Assembly: GCA_021234155.1 (NCBI GenBank)
Contig: JAJEKV010000047.1
Coordinates: forward strand, 4,479,637-4,543,636
DNA from: Isoetes taiwanensis
Taxonomy: Eukaryota; Streptophyta; Lycopodiopsida; Isoetales; Isoetaceae
Length of the DNA: 64,000 nt
Direction: 5' to 3'
Shown piece by piece: positions 21,247 through 32,099 of the stretch; position 1 is the first letter of the stretch, and each line of letters starts with the position of its first letter. A program made the position numbers and the translations under genes. The notes beneath the pieces were generated by a model, which did not search any database, was not told where the DNA came from, and worked only from the letters and a program-made list of their open reading frames with translations.

Positions 21247-21700
21247 GCAGATCCGATGGGGCGCCCGTAAATCGAGTCCGTGATCCGGTGTTTCTGGACA
21301 ATTTGCCTATGGTGTTTCTGGACGTCCAGAAACATCCAATGCTTCTGGAAGTGGTGTTTCTGGCCAAAAAGTGGTATTTCTGGCCAAAAACCAAGCGCGA
21401 AACTGCGCGGCGGAGTCAAAATCTTTGGTCGGATCCTTCTTGCAGCTCCCTGGACGGCTTGAAATGCTTCAAAAGCCCTTCCAATCACTTTGTCTTCCTC
21501 TTTAACACTAGTTTGATGAAGAGAGGAAGTGATTTGAGCTCAGATAGAGCCGGATCAAGCAAAAAATGACCTAAAACAGTTGATTCTGGGCTTAAAACTG
21601 TGAAGTGCAAAGTGGCTGATAACGGTGGCCAGAAACACCACAAAAAAAGTCCGGAACCGGATCCCGGACTCGATTTATGGGCGCCCGATCCGATGCAGAC
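21247..21700. repeat. inverted repeat (foldback) with ~43-bp arms
   Basis: Arm 21247-21288 (GCAGATCCGATGGGGCGCCC...) is the reverse complement of 21657-21700. An inner pair GTGGTGTTTCTGGCC (about 21341) and GGCCAGAAACACCAC (21627) extends the fold. The GTTTCTGG word occurs five times within the left half. Confidence 0.75.
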
Positions 21701-23080
21701 AGCCCTCTAGGAATCTGGAGACCAGAGCAGCAGGGCCAGTTTCGGAGTTGCATTGTGCTGGAAAATCACGTCAAAAACTTTACAATCGATTTTCCCTTTG
21801 TGATTTTAATTAATATGACAAACTTTCTTCCACAGTCTAGAACGACCAGTTCTGAATCTGTAAACTGGTGCAAGATTCGGTTAGCACAGAAGAGTTAACT
21901 GTAAGATAAATCAGAACAGAAGAGCTAGAAGAGCTAGCCTAGGAGCTCCAGAAACAAGGATCAAAGAGAGCTATCACACGAATCCATGCCAAGACTATTT
22001 GTTTTGAGATCAAGCAGACCATCCACAAAAGGAACCCCTAATAGAGATGCATCCAAATCGATTCCTCCTCATACTGTAAAAATAAACATAGAACCAAAGG
22101 AAAAATCGTCAGTGACAAACTAGCCATCATGCCATGAGCAACAGAACCAAGAGAAAAGCCCATGAGTGATCGCCATGCTTTATCAAATTGGCCATCATGC
22201 CATGAGCAACTATTTTGCCAAGTACGACCATCCTAGAGCAACTGGGTGACAAACCCCAGGCTGCTATAGAGACTCTGATTCAACAATCTAAGCACCAAGG
22301 TGAATCCCAGCAAATGCAATAAAAAGGGATGAAATTAATAGGATAGAATCAAACTTGATGAAACTGATAGGATAGAAAATGTTGTGGAGCTAGAAATGAG
22401 CATAATGGAAAGGAGCTCAAGAGAATGCCGATGGCTGCAAATGAGGAGGGAGGCAGTATAAATAGGAGATGCATGGTAGGACGCCCCCATCCAAAAAATG
22501 TCGGCTCTATTGCTATCGCAATAGAACCTTGGCATTCATGATAGCATTACGTACAATAGACCTAGCGTGAACGCCCCTCTCACGACCATTATTACGTTGC
22601 TTTATATCGTGGAGCTTTGGATCTTGTGCCCTGTCATGACATACGCCAGTGCAAGTGGAAATGTTCGCTTGAAGGAAGATGGTCTTGGGAGCTTGATGCC
22701 TGTATTCAACCAGTGTTCATTTGACGTACATGTGTTGGGGAGAGTTGTCAATAAGCACAATTTCATTAAAATGAGAAATTTAGTGATTCCAACTAGGGAT
22801 GAAATTATTTTTAAGACATTTTTTAAGGTGTTTTATACGATAATGTGGCGCTATTTAGCATTTTTTCACACATATTTTGTCCAAATTTGGCGCCATTAAT
22901 ATCAGAGAGGGGAAAAAAAACAACAAAAAAATAAAACTGCAACTTAAGTTAGCAAGTTTTACCTATTTTACACAAAGAAGACCTACCTTTGCCTTGGAGA
23001 CTTGCCTTCATGATTCCTGATATCTTTAGTGTCTAGAGTGATGAAAACAAAGGCGCTAAGCACTGGCGCTGGCGCTGGCA
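21701..23080. other. intergenic, no gene seen
   Basis: A short duplication GCCATCATGCCATGAGCAAC occurs at about 22125 and 22191. Other ORFs are short and unrecognised. Confidence 0.35.
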
Positions 23081-23171
23081 CTAGGCACTAGGCACTAGGC
23101 GCTAGGTCATCTAGCAGCAGGCGCTGGCGTTGGCGCTAGGTCCAATGGGCCATCTAGCAGTAGGCGCCGCT
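23081..23171. repeat. GGCGCT-rich direct repeat, left copy
   Basis: ATCTAGCAGCAGGCGCTGGCGTTGGCGCTAGG... recurs in the same orientation at about 24098-24168, flanking the large foldback element. GGCGCT/AGGCGC words also appear near 3570. Confidence 0.75.
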
Positions 23172-24060
23172 GGCGCTGCATTAGGGATTTTTTGAGATCA
23201 TAAAAGGGCCTTCTAAGAACTGCTGACTAAGCTATATGAACTACCAATCAGAAAACAGAACTAGTAATCCAGTCAGCAAAACAGTTATAACTAACTCATT
23301 GGATCACATTTTCTAGCATAAGTGTTGATAGAAAAGTCCAAATGAGCTCTTGTTTGGTGCAATAGATAGATCTCATTGAGATCTTTGCAACCTTGGGTGG
23401 TTTACATATCTTTTAGCCCCGTAGGATAGTAAAAAATGGTAAAAACCAAATCAGTGGACTGCTTCTAAAAGGATTGCATTTCACATGGCAAAGTCTTGGC
23501 TAATATGGAGTGTATGGAAACGAAGGCGAAGAAAGGTCTTTTATGATAAGCGTATTTCTTCTCAGGTGGTGCTTCAAGAAATTCGTAAGAAGTTGTATAA
23601 TTGCTTTCAGATCTCCAATTGGCCTGATCGTATTAAAATTCCAATATGGAGTGATGATCTAAAAGTGATTGATGCTTCAGGGACATTTCTTACTTCTGGA
23701 AGTACTTTGTAATATTTTGAGTGTATAATATGAAGTAAAACACGTTCTTCAAAAAAAAATGGTAAAAACCATTTTTTTTGGAGTTTTGACAATCATAAGT
23801 GGTTAAAACATGTGCAAAGCACCTAAGATTGGAAAGATCTCAACGAGATCTATCTATTGCACTAAACGAGAGCTCATTTGGACTTTTCTATCAATAGTTA
23901 TGCTAGAAAATGTGATCCAGTGAGTTAGTTATAATAGTTTTGCTGACTGGACCCGTTAGGCTCTGATTTCTGATTGGTAGTTCATTTACCTTCATTTGGC
24001 TTAGTTGGCATGTTTTGAAGGCCCTTTTTTAATCTCAAAAAAGCCCTAATGGCAGTCGCA
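23172..24060. mobile_element. long inverted-repeat (foldback/TIR) element with a nested LINE tail
   Basis: Arm 23172-23430 (GCATTAGGGATTTTTTGAGAT...) and arm 23772-24060 are reverse complements over about 250 bases with scattered differences. Landmarks in both arms include GGATCACATTTTCTAGCATAA, AAAAGTCCAAATGAGCTC and AATAGATAGATCTC. The centre is a LINE 3' fragment inserted later. Long TIRs without a transposase suggest a non-autonomous Mutator-like or foldback element; the family is inference. Confidence 0.75.
23449..23771 (+). mobile_element. 5'-truncated LINE insertion with target-site duplication
   Basis: The direct repeat ATGGTAAAAACCA at 23436-23448 and 23759-23771 flanks it, and an A-run precedes the right copy. 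The ORF 23485-23712 reads WLIWSVWKRRRRKVFYDKR, resembling the C-terminal zf-RVT region of plant L1 LINEs. It sits exactly in the middle of the large inverted repeat, so it is younger than that element. Confidence 0.7.
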
Positions 24061-24370
24061 GGCGGCGGGAAGCAGGCGGGATGTAGGCGGCGCTAGGCCA
24101 TCTAGCAGCAGGCGCTGGCGTTGGCGCTAGGTCCAATGGGCCATCTAGCAGCAGGCGCCGCTGGCAGTCGAAGCTAGCGTTGGCGGTCGCAGGCGGCGGG
24201 ATGTAGGTGGCGCTGGCGGGTGGGTATGGCGAAGCTCGTGGAAGGCGGGCGTAAATTTAAAAATGCCCACCCAAATTTGAAACCTCTCCGCCCGCCCAAA
24301 TTTGAAAGCCCTCCGCTCGCCCAAATTTGAAATTCAAAATTTGAAATCCCAAATTTGCAGTTGCTGCTCG
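24061..24370. repeat. GGCGCT repeat right copy and CCCAAATTTGAAA tandem repeat
   Basis: 24098-24168 is the right partner of the GGCGCT direct repeat. At 24265-24355 the unit GCCCAAATTTGAAA(CC/GC)CCTCCGC is repeated about four times. Confidence 0.7.
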
Positions 24371-24655
24371 ACATATCATTTCTTTAGGCGCTTGTATAGA
24401 TCCTTCTATAGGCGGGTGCAGGGTCTTCGACGGTTCCTTACCGATCGGCACTTCTAGGCGGCTTCTTGCAGTCATTTATTTTCAGGTACTATTAGCTGTT
24501 TGCACGGGGTTTTTTGGGCGCTTTTTTTTGAGACGCTGCAATATTCTTACAAGATCCATATACTCCAGTCGCCGATAGTTTTTTCACCAAAATGGTGACC
24601 ACCATACCCAGGTAAGTCTTTCTATTTGCATCGTCTTTTTGTTAGAGCCATTCAT
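24371..24655. other. no gene seen
   Basis: Short unremarkable stretch between repeat arrays. Confidence 0.3.
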
Positions 24656-25053
24656 CACATGTATACCCCCCGGTCCCCCAAGACCCCAAAGGAGCAATTT
24701 GGGGCGCCATTTGGAGCCCTCAAATGGCTTCATGGTGCCATTTGGGGGGTGCCAAGGGGCAAGTATACCATCCAAATGGCGCTATTCGAAGGGTGCCAGG
24801 GGGCAGGTATACCACCCAAATGGCGCCATTTGGGGGGTGCCAGAGAGGATAGGTAACCTCCCAAATGGCGCCATGGAGCCATTTGGGGTGCCATTTGGAG
24901 CCCTCAAATGGCTCCATGTCGGCATTTGGAGGGTGCTAGAGGGGGCAGGTATACCCCTCAAATGGTGCCATTTGGGGGGTGACATGGGGGGCAGGTATAC
25001 CCCCACATGGCACCTTGAGGATGTGAATGGCACTATGGCGCCATTTGCATCCG

Positions 25054-25090
<37 letters not shown>

Positions 25091-25260
25091 GGCGGATGCA
25101 AATGGTGCCATGGCATCCTCAAGGTGCCATTTTGTTATTTTGCTGCCATTTTTTTTTTTTTTTTGGGGGGGGGATGGGGATATACCTACATAATGGCACC
25201 CACCAACTGGGGGTATGTGCCCCCCCCTCCAAATACCCCTCATGGAGCCATTAGAGGGGG
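24656..25260. repeat. palindrome-based satellite (CAAATGGCGCCATTTG) with poly-T hairpin
   Basis: Irregular units of about 60 bases centre on the palindrome CAAATGGCGCCATTTG followed by GGGGGGTGCCA and GGGGGCAGGTATACC. A T33 run (25057-25089) lies between inverted arms 25006-25054 and 25091-25131. All frames stay open in parts and give false Pro/Gly/Trp ORFs. The same unit recurs at 25757-25940. Confidence 0.8.
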
Positions 25261-25756
25261 TTGGTCGAATGAGAAAAGCGTCTAATAATAATCGAATTTT
25301 TGTATCCCACCCCAGTGTTGTTGGGCATAAGTTGGGAGCCTGAAAATGTTTTGGCCGAATGAGAAAAACGTATAATAATAATCCAGTTTTGTATCCAACC
25401 CCATACTGGGATTTAAGAAATTGAGGGCGACTTAATATCCTCTCTCCCTCCCTCCCTCCCTCCTCTCATATTATCTAGATCCAAATCAATAAGCATAACA
25501 TTGATTTGATGCTTGATGCTCTTTGAGATGCCTTCATTGATGTGTTTCTTTTCTTTTCCTTGCTTGATCGTCTAGGAATAGATATGTTGTCTTAAGTTGC
25601 ATTGACACCTAGGAGATTATAAGATGCATCGCCCTTACTTGATGCTCTAGAAATAGCTCATCTTAAAGTTGTAGATGTGGTGAGATGCATCTCCATTGAT
25701 ATTGTTTAAACTTGAGTTCATGTGCGTGCAACATGTGCACAATATTTGATATTAAA
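25261..25756. repeat. short direct repeat, then AT-rich DNA
   Basis: TTGG(T/C)CGAATGAGAAAA(G/A)CGT... occurs at about 25261 and 25352, each followed by AATAATAATC and TTTTGTATCC. (CTCC)n lies at 25443-25462. Confidence 0.6.
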
Positions 25757-25950
25757 GGGGGATATACCCCCAAATGGCGCCATTTGGGGGTCTTTGAAGG
25801 CAGCTATACCCCCATTTCAGTTGGTTGCCAGGGGGAGTAGGTATACCCCCCAAATGGGGGGTTGGTGGGGGTTGGGGGGCATGTATAATCCCCGGGGCAC
25901 CCCCCATGGAGCCATTTGGGGAGCGCCAACGAGGGCAATTATACATGCCA
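25757..25950. repeat. second block of the CAAATGGCGCCATTTG satellite
   Basis: Same palindrome and CAGGTATACCCCC elements as at 24656-25260, here about three units. Confidence 0.75.
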
Positions 25951-25959
25951 TTTGGGGTA

Positions 25960-26160
25960 AAGAGAGCCACCCTTCATGGAAAGGATGTTGATCCATTGAA
26001 TGTAGCAACAGAGATCATGAAATCTGTGGTGCCATCTATTGAACTTCCAATCATATGCTGGGGTGCAGATAATATTGGTGAAGCAGTAGGTGCATTTATT
26101 CAGTTGCCAAAAAAGGATGTAAGACTGGTTGAGGCTTGTATGCTACAAACATATGTATGA
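25960..26160 (+). CDS. exon-like ORF, unrecognised
   Basis: The frame that leaves the satellite reads VDPLNVATEIMKSVVPSIEL then ICWGADNIGEAVGAFIQL and KKDVRLVEACML before TGA at 26158-26160. The alternation of hydrophobic and charged residues looks like real protein and differs from the surrounding low-complexity DNA. A faint resemblance to small alpha/beta domains such as SpoVS was considered but is not secure. No partner exon was found. Confidence 0.3.
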   Translation, partial: KRATLHGKDVDPLNVATEIMKSVVPSIELPIICWGADNIGEAVGAFIQLPKKDVRLVEACMLQTYV

Positions 26161-26395
26161 TACATGTGTACTACTCACGTGTATCATACACCTGCAGAAG
26201 GTTTACAAATCTATTCATGTATCTTAAAAATATATGTATGATACATGGGTGTCATGCCTGTGTACCTAACACACGCAGAAGGTGTATGATACCGAGTAAA
26301 TATGTTTTCTAAATATTTCATGGTGTACACAACATATGTATGATACAGGGGTACTGTACACGTGTATACAACCCCTGCATAAGGTCTACAAAAAA
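26151..26395. repeat. three ~80-100 bp tandem units
   Basis: Units starting TATGTATGATACA at about 26150, 26233 and 26334 each contain GTGTA(T/C)...ACAC and GCA(G/T)AAGGT(T/G/C)TA. Moderately diverged. Confidence 0.7.
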
Positions 26396-27799
26396 AAATT
26401 CCAGTTTACTAAAAATTTTCCCATTATAACGAAATTGTGCTTCAATGTGGACCATGTTGCCTTTTGCATCTCCTGTTTGGGCATGCAATTTCCCTCTTCG
26501 TAGAATAATTCATTAAACGAAATTGCTAGATAATAAAATAGCAAAAAGAACCCATGGAACCAAATCCTATGTCGATATCTTTACATGTTTAGTGTATAGT
26601 TGTGAGGCATGGGTGTGAAGGAATGAAACCTTTCAAATCTCTAGTTACAATTCTAAATTTACGTAAATAATAATGCGATTTCACCAAGTCCATTTTCACA
26701 TGAAATGCAGCCTATATTGTTGGTGGTTGTGCATCTTTCAAGTTATTTGCAATAGTGTAGGCTTTAATTCTAAGTTTGCTTACCCATAAAGACTTAGATG
26801 TAACTTATTACAGAATTGCAAAAGCATCTTACTATACTATACCATATCATAAGCTTCTTGCATGTTTATGCTATGCCTTACTTGAATTTGAGGATTCTCT
26901 TTGCATGCCAAACACATCACTGTTCTTTAGGTTTATATTCTGCCATCCAAATCTAATGTTTTCAACAAGCATCCAAATCAGATAAGGCAAAGTACTTTAT
27001 TTGGAGTATCTATGGCGCTTGCAAGTATACAAATCAGTGACATGGATAGTTTTGTTTGGTGCCTGCAAAATATAATGGGAAACTTTATTAGGATCTAGAT
27101 CTCTTCAGATGTTAATCCAGTTGGATCCAAAGCATATTGCTTCTTATGTTCTTATGGAAGACCTTTATGACTTTTAGCAGATGGAATGATGCAACCAGAA
27201 CTAGAAAGTCGATACGACGTGGTGGCAGGGGTAAGGTAAAAGCCTGGAGATTTTGATAAAGGTGAGGAAGAAATGAATGGATTTGTTATGGATAAGAATA
27301 TCCATGGTTACGCATGGAGATTAACCAAGCTTAGAGCTCACCTGCATTACATGCACAGAAATCAGTGCACAAACATGAAGGGTATACTTTAAGTTTAAGG
27401 ATGAGTAATTCATCACCATGAAGTCAAGGTCATTTCTCGAGTTAAAGGATAGAAACTATTCTTCAAGGAAGTGGTTTCATAATTGAGTTTTTCTATAGTC
27501 AGTCCTCCTCAAAATAAGTGGAATATGTGGGTCACAAATTGAAGACAACTGCTTTGCCATGATTGTTCCTTCATGCTGAGCGTTTTAAAAAAAAAATGGA
27601 ATCTATGGGGCACAAATTTAAGATAGTGTCCCAAGAATTATGCTTCTTTCACCATGAAACAAGATAAGTTAATTGAAACTTATCCAAAGAGGATCCAATA
27701 AAGAATTTTGAATGTTGCAAGCGCGTATTGAAGAATTCTCTGAGCAGGCATGTAACCCATCATTATTAATTAGCATTGACCTTTTGATTCTAGTGTTCC
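26396..27799. other. AT-rich intergenic stretch
   Basis: Short ORFs only; no domain, RNA gene or clear repeat recognised. Confidence 0.35.
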
Positions 27800-28350
27800 A
27801 GACAAAACAAGCACCTTCTTACTTGCGTTTTAGCATAATACAATATATTCCACCAACCTCCTGGTCTCTTATACTCCAACTGCATTTTCCATACAAAATC
27901 ATTAAAAAGATAGTCCTGACCCAATCCAATAAGTAGAACAGTTTCAATCCTAGCAATTAAAAAGATGTGACCTTTGAACCATTAGTAGGATTAAATCTTG
28001 GCCTGGAACCCCTAGGGGCAAAACGTTCTTGCCATAGTTAGATTCGCATGTATGAGTATCTTGGCTGATTCAGTAAGCTTGTTGAAGAATTGATTTACGG
28101 AAAAGATCTTCATAACCTGTGAAAACGTCATAGGACAATCATCGTCAGCTCATTTTCCATGCAGAATCTACCATGAAGAATTGAGATCATTTGGATCATG
28201 GCCATCAGAGTTTCTGAGTTGTGCTCTCTTCATACTTCTGCAACAACGCTTCCAGAAGGTGGTTGTTCCCCCACCTAGTACTAAAAGCTTCAAAACATTG
28301 CGTATATGACTGCATTCTTTTCCACAAAACCATTCCTCCTTCGGAAGCTT
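27800..28350 (-). pseudogene. relic of a PHD finger / GNAT acetyltransferase protein (IDM1-like)
   Basis: Minus strand from a possible acceptor (TTTTCAG at 28351-28357): LPKEEWFCGKECSHIRNVL is the second half of a PHD finger as found in plant PHD-GNAT nuclear proteins. The reading then needs frame changes: LLEALLQKYEES, ILHGK, ADDDCP, FSQVMKIF and FNKLTESAKIL. At about 27815-27905 it reaches IRDQEVGGIYCIML, which resembles the start of their acetyltransferase domain. In plants such proteins (IDM1/ROS4) bind chromatin and acetylate histone H3. Stops and frameshifts show this copy is dead, and the first PHD half is missing. The PHD piece is fairly sure; the GNAT piece is less so. Confidence 0.55.
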
Positions 28351-29007
28351 CTGAAAATGGATAATTAAAAACACAAGTTCAAATTATTAGCTCTTAGAAT
28401 AGTCAATGTAAAGATGCTAAGATTCATATGCAGAAATTGTCTGCACAGATAAAATTGAAGGAATTTGTTTATTATTAAAAAGCACATTTGTAGTGTTGCA
28501 AATACACAATCAAGGTCATTCTTTCCCCACCTCTAAATCATCTAAGATAAATTAACGGGATGCTTGATGTGTATATGTCAGCAAGATCTACTGGCTCAGA
28601 AAAGTCTCCATATGTGTCCTAAATACAACATCATGATATTGAAACAAGTCAAGAGAGAAATCAAATTGTTTACCTAAAGTACAGTGAATAGTAAGTTTCA
28701 AATTTATAAAAATCATATGTGTAGTATCTTTTGCAAGCAACCCTACTTTTGAAGCTTTTCCAATATTGGTTCCAATATTTCTGTCAAAGGAGGGACTTGC
28801 CGAGGCCTTTGGATCATTGATGAACATCCATTGATTTTAGTGGGGAAAGAAACACGCATCAAACTCAAAGTTACACTTTTTGATAGTGTATGATATGGGG
28901 GGCGTCCCTAAGGCCCCGAAGGGGCCAATTTTTTTTTTTTGCAGCACAAACCATTAACATCCAACATATAAAAATTAAACCCCCCAACACATAACAACCA
29001 ACACATA
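28351..29007. other. no gene seen
   Basis: The minus ORF 28588-28827 is unrecognised. Near 28981-29030 the word AACAACCA(A/T)... is tandemly repeated at the edge of the next inverted repeat. Confidence 0.3.
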
Positions 29008-29492
29008 ACAACCATTGACATTAACAACCAACACATAACTACCATTGACATTAATTAACACAACCATTGGGTCCAACACATTTAAATTAAAACCCCCCTT
29101 AAACCCCCTTTGGTTTGGGTGCATATTCACACGGGGGGTGACGTACGGCAGCGAGAGCCCTCATAATTGTATTTTGCACGTACAAAATCAACACCATATA
29201 GTATTCCGCTTGAAATCTTATAGTATTTTGCGAATCTTGTTATACAGTATAGCAAATTTTGTACTTTCATACCCCACAAACGAGGAACTTTACGTACGGT
29301 GTAGATTAAGGAATAAGGGGTGAATATACCTATCCAACAGCTCTCGTTGCCCGGAGTCAACCCCCGTGTGAATATGCACCCAAACCAAAGGGGGTTTAAG
29401 GGGGGTTTTAATTTAAATGTGTTGGACCCAATGGTTGTGTTAATTAATGTCAATGGTAGTTATGTGTTGGTTGTTAATGTCAATGGTTGTTA
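29008..29492. mobile_element. foldback element with ~150-bp near-perfect inverted arms
   Basis: Arm 29008-29156 is the reverse complement of 29341-29492, essentially identical from ACAACCATTGACATTAAC to GCATATTCACACGG. Because of this the same 'ORF' appears on both strands. The ~185-base centre has no coding signal. High arm identity implies a young or gene-converted element. Confidence 0.85.
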
Positions 29493-29529
29493 AATAACTT
29501 ATTAGCTGTTGTTTGTTGGCTGGGAGCAG

Positions 29530-30140
29530 GGAATAAATTACTAATCATATATTTCTTATTAGCCAGAATAACTTTAGCTAAACTTGCTCGATATTAATTC
29601 CAAAACTTTCTGTGGTTTAGCTAAACTCTACATATTTTTCCTCTCATACTTTCTAGCGTTTAGCTAAACTAACCCAAACATCATCCCAAAAATTTCTGCG
29701 ATGTGGCCAACAGAAAATATTAAACCAAATTGCTATATTTTTTTTTTCAATATATTCCACTTATTTTAGGCATTTTCTTTGTGAAAACATTCTAAAATAA
29801 TGCTAACTAGCAAAGTCTAGAACTCAAATTAATTCATAATGCTAGAAACTAAACTATTAATCATATATTTCATATAAACTAGAATGATATTAGCTAAACT
29901 AGCCCGAAATTCATTCTAAAAGTTTCTATGGTTTAGCTAAACAATACAAAATTTCACTCTCTTATTTTCTAGCATTTGGCTAAAAAGTTCCAGGGTTGGT
30001 GCAGTCTCAAAAAAAGTTAAGTTAAAATTATTATTTCTTTCCCAATTTTTTCCATTTACTTTAGCCAAATTTTTTTGAAAATGTTCAAAAAAATCGCCAA
30101 ATAGCTAAGTTTATCCCTTAAATTATTCCATGGCTGGGAG
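29530..30140. repeat. ~318-bp direct tandem repeat, diverged
   Basis: AATCATATATTTC...TTAGCTAAACT...GGTTTAGCTAAAC...TTTCTAGC(G/A)TTT is read twice, from about 29540 and about 29857. The word TTTAGCTAAACT recurs through both. Confidence 0.65.
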
Positions 30141-30849
30141 CCCTGCATTTGGATCTACAATGCTGAAGGCAATATATGCACCATAAGCCAACAAAGATTC
30201 AAATCTCTCTTGGCTAGTAAATGGTCCTTCAAATTGTCAAAAAATCAAGATTTGATGCAAACAAAGCTGTACATCTTATTTTACGATACTGGCCAGAAAT
30301 AAGGAGCTCATATCAGGGCATCCTAAATACCTTATAACAAAGATCTACTCGGTCCACCAGATCCCATTGCCTTCTGCATCTTTCAAAGCTCCAGGCATTT
30401 CATATAATTAGGAGTTTGTGCCCATTGTAAGTTATATTCCCTGTAACCTGCATTTAAAGAGCAATTCGAGTGGATTGAAAGAGCAACTCGAGTGGAGTGC
30501 CGGAGTGAGTCAAGCTGTTAGATACACATGGCATACACATTGGATACACATGGCACACATGTGTATATGCTAGAATTGTAGAAAATTATGCACTTCGGGT
30601 TAGGCAACCTTGGTTAAAAAAAAAAGTGTAAATTTTGGTAAATGATATATTTCCTAGTCTACTTTATGATCCATCTCTAGTATGTGAGCCCAATTTACAC
30701 TGAGCCTAAGCATACTTTGCCTTGGAAGTCTCTCACATGGACGATGATGATAAAAGATTTACAGGGTGTAAGAACTAAGGCCCTTTTCACATGGTGCCTT
30801 AAAATATGGTTGTCCCATTTCATATAAGATCATTTGTGACTCCAGACAA
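30141..30849. other. no gene seen
   Basis: AT-rich; a short ACATGG(C/A)(A/T)(C/A/T)ACA run at 30524-30560. No coding signal. Confidence 0.3.
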
Positions 30850-31393
30850 ACATATATAAGTTGCTTTCACACTACATTGTCTTATTTGTATAGTCTTATA
30901 CAAATAAGACACTAACAAACACTAGTGTGCCAATGTGGCATGACGTAAAAATACTATCTATTTATCTATCTATTTTGAATATCATTGGTCAATAAGTGGT
31001 GTCTTATTTTATGGCGCGGGAAGTCCCCCGATATAAGACTCCATTTCCTTTATCGAACCTATCCGAACCTAACTGAACTTAAATGAGACATGTTATATTT
31101 TTTATATTTATGACTCCAAAGCAAAAAATAAGACGAACATATATAAGTTGCTTTCACACTACATTGTCTTATTTGTATAGTCTTATACAAATAAGACACT
31201 AAGAAACACTAGTGTGCCAATGTGGCATGACGTAAAAGTACTATCTATTTATCTATGTATTTTGAATATCATTGGTCAATAAGTGGTGCTTATTTTATGG
31301 CGCGGGAAGTCCCTCGATATAAGACTCCATTTCCTTTACCGAACCTATCCGAACCTACCTGAACTTAAATGAGACATGTTATATTTTTTATAA
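30850..31393. repeat. 288-bp tandem duplication
   Basis: Copies 30850-31137 and 31138-31393 are nearly identical, from ACATATATAAGTTGCTTTCAC to GACATGTTATATTTTTTAT. Each has a perfect hairpin CTTATTTGTATA-GTC-TTATACAAATAAG. High identity suggests a recent event. Confidence 0.9.
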
Positions 31394-32099
31394 CCCCTCT
31401 TTCGCTTGAGTGGCATAAAGGGTGGCCACATGTGACTGTTCCGGATTCACCGGAAGGAGTTTCTCCCAAAAAATGGAGGTGGAGGCCTCCGATTGATGTC
31501 GGGGGCCACTTCTCAATGTTCCAATCCGGAGAGAGAGCACTCAAAATTTTTAGTCTGATAATCTATCTTCCGCACCTGTGCCTGCCGCTCTTCCCCTCTC
31601 TCGTATCCCCTCTCGTATCAGATTTATATACGGAGGAAGGAAGGAAGGAAGGAAGTTACTTTTATCGTCCACGGAGACCAATCGGTCTATGGGACCCAAT
31701 ACAAAAACGCAGCAAGCGGATTACTGCCCGGATTAAAAAACCCCGGGGGGTGCACTTATACATAAGGGGGGTATGGCATCTGCGTTCGGAGGGTAGCAAA
31801 AAACCCCCCTTGTATACGCAATTTTAAAAGGCAATTTGACCCCTCTGTGTATAGATATTGCTCCAAATCAGTGCCTAAAAACACCCCTAACCCCTAAGTA
31901 TACGTACGCAAATGGTCCAAAAAACACCCCTCCGTTGAACTCTCATGGGTTATACGCTGATCAAAGGTGAATCCCCCGGGTAAAAAACCCCCGCCCCGAA
32001 GGGTTTTCGAGGGAAAAACCGTGGCAAAGAATCACCATTTGACCGACAAACTGTGCTAATCATATAAAATGCGTAAACATCCCAATATATACAATCATG
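31394..32099. other. no gene seen; (GGAA)n at 31632-31655
   Basis: The 152-codon ORF at 31369-31827 has no recognisable domain and crosses a microsatellite. The DNA near 31800-32000 is rich in CCCC/GGGG runs. Confidence 0.35.

Noticed and set aside
24639-25243. Long ORFs on both strands rich in Pro, Trp and Phe
   Set aside because: Produced by the CAAATGGCGCC satellite and poly-T runs.
28588-28827. First half of the PHD protein on the minus strand
   Set aside because: No Cys/His pattern of a PHD finger; frame and content do not join to the 28350 exon.
29045-29453. Two ORFs on opposite strands with the same first 30 residues
   Set aside because: They are the two arms of a perfect inverted repeat, not genes.
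31369-31827. 152-codon ORF
   Set aside because: Crosses a tandem duplication edge and a (GGAA)n run; no domain.
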